The position numbers and the translations under genes are program-made. A stretch of DNA of 64,000 bases from NCBI GenBank assembly GCA_032718475.1, contig JAUCBJ010005377.1:1-64000 (forward strand), read 5' to 3'. Shown here one piece after another: positions 56,171 through 64,000 of the stretch. The DNA comes from Nemertoderma westbladi. Its lineage: Eukaryota > Xenacoelomorpha > Nemertodermatida > Nemertodermatidae. Below the pieces are notes generated by a model. That model was not told where the DNA came from and did not search any database. It was given only the letters and a program-made list of their open reading frames with translations. How positions within the stretch are numbered: position 1 is the first letter of the stretch; each line of letters opens with the position of its first letter.

Positions 56171-56930
56171 TCAAATTCCATCGTGCTCTCAACTATTGCC
56201 ACAGTACCCACTCCAGCCACACTCCCAACTCCCGCACCACTATCAACTCCCGTCGCACTATCAACTCCCGCCACACTCCCAACTCCCACACCACTATCAA
56301 CTCCCATCACACTATCAACTCCCGCCACACTCACAACTCCCGCCATACTCCCAGCTCCTGCCTCACTCTCCACTCCCACCACACTCCCAACTCCCGCCAA
56401 ACTTCCAACTCCCACCACACTCCCAACTTCTGCCACACTCTCAGCTTCAGTAAATCCGTCAAACAACAACTCAATACTCTCATTCAATTCCATTTCATCA
56501 CCTTCCCAATACCAAACTCCCATCCCATTCTCAATGTCCATCGCACACACAACTCCTGCCACGCCCCCACTCCCACACCAATATCAACTACCGCCACACT
56601 CCAAACTCCCGCATCACTATCAACTCCCGCCACACTCCCAACTCCCTCTACACTGCCAACTCCCGCCACACTCCCAACTCCCTCTACACTCCCAACTCCC
56701 ACCACACTCCCAACTCCCGCCACACCCCCACTCCCGCACCTCTATCAACTACCACTACACTCACAACTCCCACACTGCTATCAACTCCCACCAAACTCAC
56801 AACTACCTCTACACTCCCAACTCCCACCACACTCCCAACTTCCGCATCACTATCAACTCCCACCACATTCCAAACTCCCGCACCACTATCAACTCCCGCC
56901 ACACTCCCAAATCCTGCACCACTCTCGATT
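56171..56930. repeat. 18-bp minisatellite (ACTCCCAACTCCCGCCAC-type)
   Basis: Diverged 18-bp units with 6-bp subrepeats (ACTCCC, CCAACT) run about 760 bp. The multiple-of-three unit leaves frames open on both strands: Pro/Thr-rich on plus, GVGSVA hexapeptides on minus. Two longer blocks, around 56100-56190 and 56460-56550, are paralogous (both encode ENGMGV followed by an acidic helix on the minus strand), so a larger unit was also duplicated. Confidence 0.85.
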
Positions 56931-57760
56931 GCATCACAAAGTCCATAGACATGTCCTTTTGGTATCACTGCTTTCCTGAAGATCTGAGGTTTTGATGGGA
57001 AGTTCGTTATTTCCATTGCGTCATCCCCTGAAGCTGGTCGAGCAAACATCCGTACACCATCCCTAGTGGGAATAGCATCAATCTGATGAAACTTCATTGA
57101 TCCAACAATCGTTTGGATGTTATCAGGTAAGGATTTAAATACTTCAATGACATATGTTTCCGAGAAGACGTGTATCGCAATCTTTGGTATTCGTGAGGGT
57201 AGGTACTTCATGAGATCTGATACATTATTGAATGCTTGGTCTGGGTAATTTATTAGAATGTCACGAATTGCTCTCTTGACAACAGCCCCTATGCCATCAC
57301 ATATACCCTTCCCATGGTAAGCCTCAAGATACACCCAGGCCATATCAATACTATGTGCATTAGTGCATTGCAGAGAGAAGTAATATAATAAAATATGAAC
57401 TTGTTACGATATTGGTTAGTAGGTGAATCCGAAATAAAGATAATCTTTGTAGACTTCCTTGCAATAATGTCAGTGATTACCGATTTCAAACTTGCTATTA
57501 TGGCAGGTGCCTAATGGTCTTTGCAGTCAGATATTGCCACTGCCCCCGTTCCTACAGACTTTAAACTCCATATGAAAAACGCATGGATAGATACTAATGT
57601 TTCGTAATAAAATGATCTCTTCTCGTGATTGTCTAAGGTGAGCATTTTCTGACCAATCTATCTGAATTGTATAAACTCCACTAGTGGACAAGGCTTCGTC
57701 TTTGGCTTGTTTAGCCATCCTATATTGGGTGTGAGCACGTTTCAAGAATTATTTTTATTC
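56931..57760 (-). pseudogene. C-terminal part of a broken gene of an uncharacterised metazoan family (HGKG-CDGIG)
   Basis: Frames 57745-57527, 57489-57289 and 57343-56931 read in order KRAHTQYRMAKQAKDEALST, VYTIQIDWSENAHL, KIIFISDSPTNQYRNKF, EAYHGKGICDGIGAVVKRAI and FHQIDAIPTRDGVRMF. This order (DxxENY-like, FxSDxxxxQYKN-like, HGKGxCDGIGGxVKR-like) fits a widespread uncharacterised, probably transposon-related family that I recall from cnidarian and arthropod genomes. The frames are shifted relative to each other, and the typical Gly/Cys before QY is Ser-Pro here. The last frame runs without a stop into the minisatellite. The N-terminal part is at 62990-64000, beyond a LINE insertion. Confidence 0.55.
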
Positions 57761-58207
57761 TCAAAAACGCATGACTAACATAACATTGTTCCCAGCACCG
57801 CACAGAATCTGCTGGGTACTAGGGATGGATGGGTGGGCCTCCACTATAGCAGTGCTAGTGTAGCTTTAGCCCACCCACGTATTAATGAGAAATGGTGGAT
57901 GGTAGGACAATAGAAAGGCGGAATACTGGTGGTGGTTCCGAAATTTAAAATAATACAAACCAAACCGAGTGTGGTGGGATCGAGGCGCGGCCAGTGGCAG
58001 TAAATTTTTTTTATTTTATTTTGGTGGTGCTTTTATTTGATATCGATTAGAGATTTATTAATAAATGATTTAACTGATACAAAAATATTGAGCGAAAGGG
58101 ATCATTTTTAGAAGATTAGAACGTGGGGGTCAACGTTAGGGTAAACGTGGATTAAGACGAGACAATCGATTAGGATGGGAGGGCGACAGATCAAAGGATC
58201 AGAACCA

Positions 58208-58990
58208 TCAATCCGAATGTTCTGGCAGATAATTTTTAAGTGAACGATTAAAAGTGTGGCGAGTGGGGGCATCTCGGAGAAATCTAGGTAGGGAGTTCCA
58301 AAGGAGTGGGCCCTGTACAGAGACAGATTGGTGGCGAACCTCGAGACGAACTGGAGGCACGTGAAATAGACCGGAAGAAGCAGCCCGAGTGTTGTGAGAG
58401 TGAACAGAAGCTGCCTTAACAAATAAATTTGTGAGCGGATGGCTCGGGTTGCGGTGAATATCGTACATTAATAGTGACATCTGGTGCTTATAAAGTCTAT
58501 CTAAAGGTAAATCAGATAGTTTATTAGTTTCATGGTTCATGTCATTAATTAATGGAGCTAATGGCCTACCATGGCGTAATAAAGTTGTATCGTCTGCAAA
58601 TAGGGTCACTAGGGCTGCGGTACAGTTAGGCAAATCATTGATATATAGTAAAAAGATAATAGGTCCAAGGACTGACCCTTGCGGTATCCCGCATGTAATA
58701 GACCTAAGAGAAGATATACAGTTATCGATAGAGACACATTGCCTACGGTTTGTTAGATAGTCTGAGATTAGGTTGTGGGGAGTTCCCCGTATTCCATAAT
58801 CTTGGATCTTCCTAAGGAGGATCGGAAAGTTCAGAGTATCAAACGCTTTCTTCATATCCACCAGCATTAGGCAAGATGAATTCTGATTATCTAGAGCAGT
58901 ACGGATTGATTCTACAATATTTATAACTGCGTACGAGGTTGTATATTTCTTTCGGAAACCAAACTGATTTGAGCAGATGATGCTATATTT
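58208..58990 (-). pseudogene. CR1/L2-type reverse transcriptase core and C-terminus
   Basis: Reads FGFRKKYTTSYAV (near 58960), LMLVDMKKAFDTLNFPILL, GIPQGSVLGPIIFLLYINDL and LFADDTTLL. It then jumps from NHETNKLSDLP to LDRLYKHQMSLLMYDIHRN, so the region after the FADD box (roughly 100 residues in relatives) is deleted. The end, SVQGPLLWNSLPRFLRDAPT, is intact with a stop at 58208-58210. Confidence 0.85.
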
Positions 58991-59079
58991 CTCTAAGTAA
59001 CTTATTAGTTGATCATAGATGACCGATTCGTAGATTTTATGGTAAACTGAAAGTAATGCAATGGGCCTATAGTTTGTGG

Positions 59080-59257
59080 TTAGGAATGGATCCCCTCCTT
59101 TATATACTGGAACGACCTTAGATACCTTAAGACAATCAGGGAAGTGGCCTTCTTTGATGCTAAGATTACTAAATCGGATAGGTGCCTACAGATAAATGGC
59201 ACAGCTAATTTGACTAAGTCTACAGGAAACTTATCGTTGGATGCGGAATTATCTCGT
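59080..59257 (-). pseudogene. CR1/L2-type RT N-terminal segment downstream of the RTE insertion
   Basis: KLRDNSASNDKFPVDLVKLA and ICRHLSDLVILAS correspond to the SPGPDGIP...HLFNLSL-type segment of this RT. The frame joins 59847-60098 across the RTE insertion. Confidence 0.75.
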
Positions 59258-59269
59258 AGTTTAATTATA
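59258..59269. repeat. Target-site duplication (left) of the RTE fragment
   Basis: AGTTTAATTATA, repeated exactly at 59835-59846. Confidence 0.9.
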
Positions 59270-59834
59270 CTACTACTACTACTACTAGGTCGAGCGAACT
59301 CGGACAGTGGAAATGAAATCCTTCCAGGCTTCCCGATTCTCCATAGTTGTCTCAATTTCGTTTCTCCCAAGTGCAGTATCCCTTTCAAGTTGATCTATAT
59401 ATGTTATGGCCGGTCGTCCACGACTACGCTTTCCATGAGTTGGTTGCCAGAGAAGTAGATCTGGTATGACCTCGTCTTTACTTCGCCAGCAGTGCCCACT
59501 GAATCTTAATCTGCGTTCACGGAGGGTGGTTGATACAGGTGGTATTGTACCATAAAGCTCGGCGTTTGTCATGTGTTGTCTCCAGCTGATGTTTAGGGCT
59601 GCCCTTTGTAGTCTTGTGTAGCAACCATCAATTCGTTGTTCAAGTGATTTAGTCAGTGTCCAGGTCTCACCCCCGTATAAAAATACACTTTCCACTGTGG
59701 CTCGAAAGAACTTGGTCTTCAGGTGCCTGGAGAGATCTGATTTTCAGATGGTATCCATTTTTGATAGAGCTACCCAAGCCTTTGCTTTCCTAACTTCTAT
59801 GTCCTTTTTTAGGATTCAGAATGTCCTATTGTCC
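59270..59834 (-). mobile_element. 5'-truncated RTE-type fragment inserted in the LINE
   Basis: A second RTE subfamily. The minus frame 59695-59285 reads [58 protein letters not shown] and GRPAITYIDQLERDTAL. It ends in CTAGTAGTAGTAGTAGTAGT, a TAG-type tail. The 12-bp AGTTTAATTATA duplication flanks it exactly. It is the source-like relative of the piece captured at 43459-43637. Confidence 0.93.
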
Positions 59835-59846
59835 AGTTTAATTATA
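59835..59846. repeat. Target-site duplication (right) of the RTE fragment
   Basis: AGTTTAATTATA, identical to 59258-59269. Confidence 0.9.
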
Positions 59847-60406
59847 GTAATCAGTAATTGTAAAACTATTGGGCTTGTTGTATCGTATGTGCCGTGTCGG
59901 ACAGCGAGGTGATGTGGGTAGTTGAGAGGCTAGAGAAGGGCCTATGTTAGAAAAAAAGTCGTTAAATTGTTCTGCTATGTCAGAAGAATTTCTAACTGAA
60001 AAATTTACGCCGTCACGGTATATATTCAGACGTTTCGGGATAGAAGACCTGTTAGAACGGTGTAATAAATTATTTATTGTTTTCCAGGTTTTACCCATAT
60101 TATTCGAATTTTTAGTAAATTCAGTTTCATAGTATTTTTTCTCAGATGATCTAAGTAGAGTAGTCAGCCGATTGCGGTATATTTTAAAATTATTATGGTT
60201 TTTATTAGTTGGCTCCTTAATATATTTTGCATATAATAGATTTTGTTTCTGTATAGATTGAACTAAGCCGGTAGTTAGCCAAGGTTTTTTCGGAACAGAT
60301 TTTTCAGTTAACGGTTTTTTTGGTAAGTTAGATGAACAGACCGATTCAAACGATTATAAAAAGAGTCAAAATTATTTCTGTTAGGAACCCCAGAAGATGT
60401 GAAATC
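59847..60406 (-). pseudogene. CR1/L2-type region between endonuclease and RT
   Basis: Minus-strand reading gives KPLTEKSVPKKPWLTTGLVQ, NKNHNNFKIYRNRLTTLLRS, KTWKTINNLLHRSNRSS and EQFNDFFSNIGPSLA, the usual connector motifs before the RT. Frameshifts occur near 60330-60400. Confidence 0.75.
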
Positions 60407-61567
60407 CTAATGCTGGGTATTCAGATCATTAATAAATTTATTCTTATTAAAAGAGCTGTAGTCATAAACGTATTGAGTCGCCTGAGGTCGAAAAAATGTG
60501 GAATAATTGGAAAGCACCAAAAATGTAGGTAAATGATCACTAGAGCCAGTTTGAGTTAAAAAGACACCGGGAGAGCACATGGAAGAGTATATATTGGTAA
60601 TGATGTGATCGATAAGAGATTTGGAGTGGTCTGTAACACGGGTGGCTTGTTTTATAGTCTGAGTAAAGCCGTTAGAGGATATAATGTTTAAGTAATCACG
60701 GGCTTCAGGTTTATTAGGAGTAAGTAGATCAATATTAGTATCACCGGTAATAATTACATCACAATTAGTGCTAGCCAACTTAGTAAGAGTATCATTTAAG
60801 TTTTTAGAGAAAATATCGTATGGAACTTCAGAACTACCAGTACGGTAGATACAGCCTACTATAAGTGGTTTGTTGGGGCGAGGGCGAGCGATTTCTACCC
60901 AGGAGTTCTCGGGGCCTTCGAAGCGAAGGTCTGGTCGATTATTCATATCCAATTCACTACTCACATATATAGCGGTACCACCTCTAGCCTTAGATCGTTT
61001 CCCATAGGCCCTAAAGTCGCAAACTGGCTCATGATAACCGTCATTAGAAACACTATCGAGTGGGGTATCTACTGTAAGGAAAGATTCTGAAAAAGTGAGA
61101 ATATCAAATTTTTTATTTAATATACCCAAAAAATCTGTGGTAGCGGAAAGATTAGTATTAAGGCTCCTACAATTTAAATGGAGTACAGAGAATCTGGGGT
61201 CTGGAGATGGATCGCTAAAGGAGTCATTAAATTTATTTTCATTATAATAGTCACCAAAAATTAGGTTACTATTCAGATTATCATCGGGATTGATGGGACC
61301 GAACACACGCCCAGTCGCACTCCCATCGAGCTCAATTGACTCATCCTCCTCAAAATAAAATATATCCGGGTCTTCAGTGGGAACTGAGTTAAAGGGGAAT
61401 AGGCCAGAGTAGCAAAAATTACAATAATTAGATATAGTTTTATTTAGGGCATCGGTAAAGTCTGAAGGATCGAAAAGAGACCCGCACTGCCAATGGTAGA
61501 TATATTTACATATAGGGCATTGAATTTTACAATCGTTATAGTAAGTAAGGAAAAACAAAAACCACAA
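60407..61567 (-). pseudogene. CR1/L2-type APE endonuclease region
   Basis: A 386-codon frame. A Cys/His-rich start (CPICKYIYHWQC, then CNFC) resembles a small zinc finger. The endonuclease spans about residues 125-350 with LHLNCRSLNTNL, ILTFSESFL (catalytic Glu), RGGTAIYVSS, VIITGDTNIDLL, SLIDHIITN and GSSDHLPTFLV. The frame ends at a shift before the RT connector. Homologous sequence continues upstream to about 61690 (LTNEPSG), so the true N-terminus is longer. Confidence 0.85.
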
Positions 61568-62053
61568 CCACTGTCCCTACCACTCGGCTCGTTTGTTAGA
61601 GAGACAGGCATATACTGTGAGGGACAATAGTCCAAAAGCTGGACAGGTAGAGGGGCGGTTAAATATGCGTTCCCCAGCAGATTCAAAAAGATAATCAAAC
61701 ATAACCTAAAAGCTATAACATTAAAATAACATAAATGTTTTCCTTTTGTTAAAGATGATAAACTCGTTGGGGTAAGGCATCCGGCATTAATAGGGGAGTA
61801 GGATATATTGTATTAGATACCGTATATATGAACCATGTTTAGTTCTCACTGTTTAGAGGAGCATAGTAAGAACCAGGAGCTCCTGCTAGAGACCCAGGGG
61901 CCTGAGCCTAAGTGAGACTACCGGTGCGGAGTAGACGACCAGATGTGCCGGATGGGTCGGAACCACCACCGTGCTCTGGGGAGAGCGGAGGCTGAGTCGA
62001 GGGCGAGGGAGGGGTGGATACGATTGTAGGGCCAGGTAGGGCGGATATGCCGC

Positions 62054-62826
62054 TCACAGAAGGGCGTCGGCCGAATGGGATTGAGGTGCTGATATAGGGG
62101 GGGCTGCGGTTAGCCCGAGGAGGTCGGAGTCGGAAGAGATCAGAGTCAGACGAATGCCATCCGAGACCCGAGCAAAAACCCGAGTCAAGTCAACAATTCC
62201 GAGTGAAGAAGGAATGGATCTTGTTTTGGCGGTGAAGCGCTTGTAGAGATCTAAGTATAATAGCACAGCTCGGAATCAGGTGTTCCGTAAGACCAATCGG
62301 TTTACGGAGGACCTTTCTTCCTTGGAGTGCGCGTAACCGAGTACCATGCCTAAGAAGCGCACGATCATTACTCGATCGAGGTTTAGGGCGGGAGTCGGTA
62401 CTTGGGTTCCTCGATCCGGTTCCAAAGCGATGAAAAACATCCACCTCGTTGATAGAGATACCTAGAGGTGTTAGAATCTCGCTAATAAGGCGGGCACACT
62501 CTGTATCAACATTGGCGTCCTCGGTAAAGTTATGGACGATGGATATTTATTAGTAGATCCTCGTGCGAGCTGTTTAGAGCTTTGTTTTCTCGGATAAGAT
62601 TATCATTTTCTTTCTGCAAATGGATGTTGTCCGCCTCCTATTTATCAATTCGAGAGGTGGTTTCCGAAACTATGACTTTAACATCATTTAAATCAGATTG
62701 GAGCTTTCTATGGTCCTCATGGATCTCTCGAATTTCTTTCTTTATTTGTTCCTGACCCGCCTGGAGACTATCCAGTCGATTTAGGATTTTTTCTCCAACA
62801 TCTTTCCATGGTGGGTTTGGGGCCAT
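62054..62826 (-). pseudogene. CR1/L2-type ORF1 (coiled coil plus RNA-binding-like domain)
   Basis: Begins MAPNPPWKDVGEKILNRLDS with a strong heptad coiled coil (IKKEIREIHEDHRKLQSDLN). There is a stop at 62638-62640, after which the same frame continues with more heptads (HLQKENDNLIRENKALNSS). Later frames carry EVDVFHRFGTGSRN, LRALQGRKVLRKPIGLTEHL and FARVSDGIRLTLISSDSDLL, in the order expected of a LINE ORF1 RRM-like domain. Several frameshifts break it. Confidence 0.7.
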
Positions 62827-62989
62827 GTTGGTAAAGTAGGCCTACAACTATTAGATCTGTTTACCGCCCCCTAAATCCAGCAGTCTGACAGTTATCCCTG
62901 CAAAAGCATAAATACTGATTACTGTAGTACCGGTAGGCCTACAGTGTCAGCTGTAGGCTATACAGACCTGCATCAATGATCAAATGGAT

Positions 62990-64000
62990 CATGATTCAAA
63001 TGGATCTTAGCAGCTTCCAGCTCCAATTCTAGCGAATCTACAAAATCAGACATACCAAGTGATTCATATTTTCTTTCCGCGAAATTCGAGCTCCAGAGGA
63101 TAACTCAACCTTCACCCATTCTGAATATTCCATAGTAGCGTTTTACATCCGATGTTTGACACCCAACATAGCTTTCTTAAGAGATATAAACTTTTATTCT
63201 TCCTGTATATCTAACTTTACTCCTAATAAGGAGTAATGTTGTTGTTGTTGGAGACTCTCTAACTTTATTTCAGGGTTAAGGCAGAGCATACACAGGCAAG
63301 TTCCCCATTCATTGGGTTTAGGTTTCACAATGAAATATGGAACGTATCGCACAAATGTTTGGTAAGAACAGTACCATTGTGGTCCAGTCTGGGACAGATA
63401 GTTTAAATTAAGTGTCTTCAGATTATTCAGCTGATATCTCACCTGTGAAATTTCTTTCTTGTTCTTTGGATTACGTAAGACTTTAGATGTATCCGGACAC
63501 ATACGGGAAACATTATCGTTCATGAAGAACTTAACTATAGCTCTCTCAACTTCCTCAGATTCTTTGGTTCTATCACTGCCCACTCTTAACCTTATCTACA
63601 CGAACTCCAACACCACGTAATCATTTTCGTAGATTGGTATTGTTTTGGACATGTTTTTTAACCTTTTTTTTTATTGTGGTGTTAAGCACTTCTAAACTTC
63701 AGTAACAGGTGTGCTCGTTTTTTTCTCTCAGAACCGTAATGACGTGTAGCAGGAGTAGATGGTACAGCATCAGGCTCCATGCCAACTGAGATATGTGAAT
63801 CTTCCATACTGTTATCTACACTGGTAGACTTTTTCTCTGGTCCGCTAATAGGCGCACGACTCGGTGCTTTTAGTCGATTCCCTAAGTCCTAAATGCTGCT
63901 ATCTAAAATTTTAATCTTCTTATTCTTGGTACGCCTAACTTTGCGAACTTTGTTTTTGCCTTTAGAGACATTATTACGTTTACATAATTTTTGTTTACGT
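62990..64000 (-). pseudogene. N-terminal part of the split uncharacterised gene (runs off the window)
   Basis: The frame 63583-63194 reads VERAIVKFFMNDNVSRMCPD, YCSYQTFVRYVPYFIVKPKP and WGTCLCMLCLNPEIKLESL. This matches the FFxxDxxSRxxPGKK...TCLCxxH N-terminal pattern of the family whose C-terminal motifs appear at 56931-57760. Upstream, basic frames (KLCKRNNVSKGKNKVRKVRR near 63950) continue to the window edge. Downstream, EYSEWVKVE near 63110 is a decayed continuation. Stops and shifts mark it as a pseudogene. Confidence 0.5.

Larger units (their letters stand above)
57790..62880 (-). mobile_element. CR1/L2-type LINE, about 5 kb, broken and interrupted
   Basis: From the 5' end: an ORF1 with coiled coil (about 62826-62540) and an RNA-binding-like domain (about 62444-62054); a second ORF starting with a Cys/His zinc-finger-like segment (QCPICKYIYHWQC near 61510), then an APE endonuclease, an RT, and the C-terminal motif SVQGPLLWNSLP. 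The 3' UTR probably runs to about 57790, where GAATAAAAATAATTC-type sequence ends the similarity to non-gene DNA. Stops, frameshifts, an internal deletion after the FADD box and an RTE insertion inactivate it. It appears to have landed inside the gene whose halves flank it. Both outer limits are approximate. Confidence 0.8.

Noticed and set aside
55954-56995. 341- and 285-codon Pro/Thr/His-rich plus-strand proteins
   Set aside because: They read through the 18-bp minisatellite, where both strands stay open; no sign of a domain or gene structure.

Overview
The window looks like nuclear DNA of an AT-rich, repeat-laden invertebrate animal genome. Four spliced or intact protein genes (eEF2 kinase, mitoribosomal protein S18a, a tetraspanin, a BSX/bsh homeobox gene) and a tRNA-Glu are embedded in transposon debris. 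The palindromic words ACCGGT and TAGGCCTA are frequent, as I recall from echinoderm genomes. An echinoderm or other invertebrate deuterostome is my guess, not proof.

Layout. 0-5 kb: a tRNA-like SINE, then an eEF2 kinase gene on the minus strand with a single coding intron. 5-15.4 kb: a LINE graveyard holding a LINE 3' fragment, an RTE-type fragment hit by a small MITE, a degenerate LINE, a Ulp1-like remnant, and a near full-length RTE-type element with a 25-bp target duplication. 16.4-19.2 kb: a 2.8-kb DNA transposon with long TIRs, iterons and a 6-bp duplication (IS3EU-like). 19.5-20.1 kb: an intronless MRPS18A gene with a five-fold repeat in its presequence. 21.5 kb: a MITE with 15-bp iterons. 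22.7-25.55 kb: a 31-bp satellite (about 93 units), then a 122-bp palindrome.

26.9-36.0 kb: a seven-exon tetraspanin gene whose introns hold an RTE copy, a 1.4-kb foldback element and decayed RTE sequence. 36.5 kb: another short RTE copy. 38.2-42.4 kb: further iteron MITEs, one nested in another. 40.9-46.6 kb: the BSX-type homeobox gene (minus strand, three exons, intron at homeodomain position 44/45), with a 13-bp minisatellite filling much of that intron. 46.6-54.3 kb: mostly noncoding, with one tRNA-Glu and one candidate orphan exon. 54.5-64 kb: a nested cluster containing a Crypton-like recombinase fragment, a minisatellite, and a broken gene of a widespread uncharacterised family. That gene is split by a CR1/L2-type LINE, itself split by an RTE fragment with a 12-bp duplication.

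The host genes show no shared pathway. The strongest candidate for something undescribed is a set of four MITE-like elements. All carry terminal inverted arrays of 15-bp units sharing a GGACA core with element-specific remainders. No database search was possible; family names rest on motif recognition.
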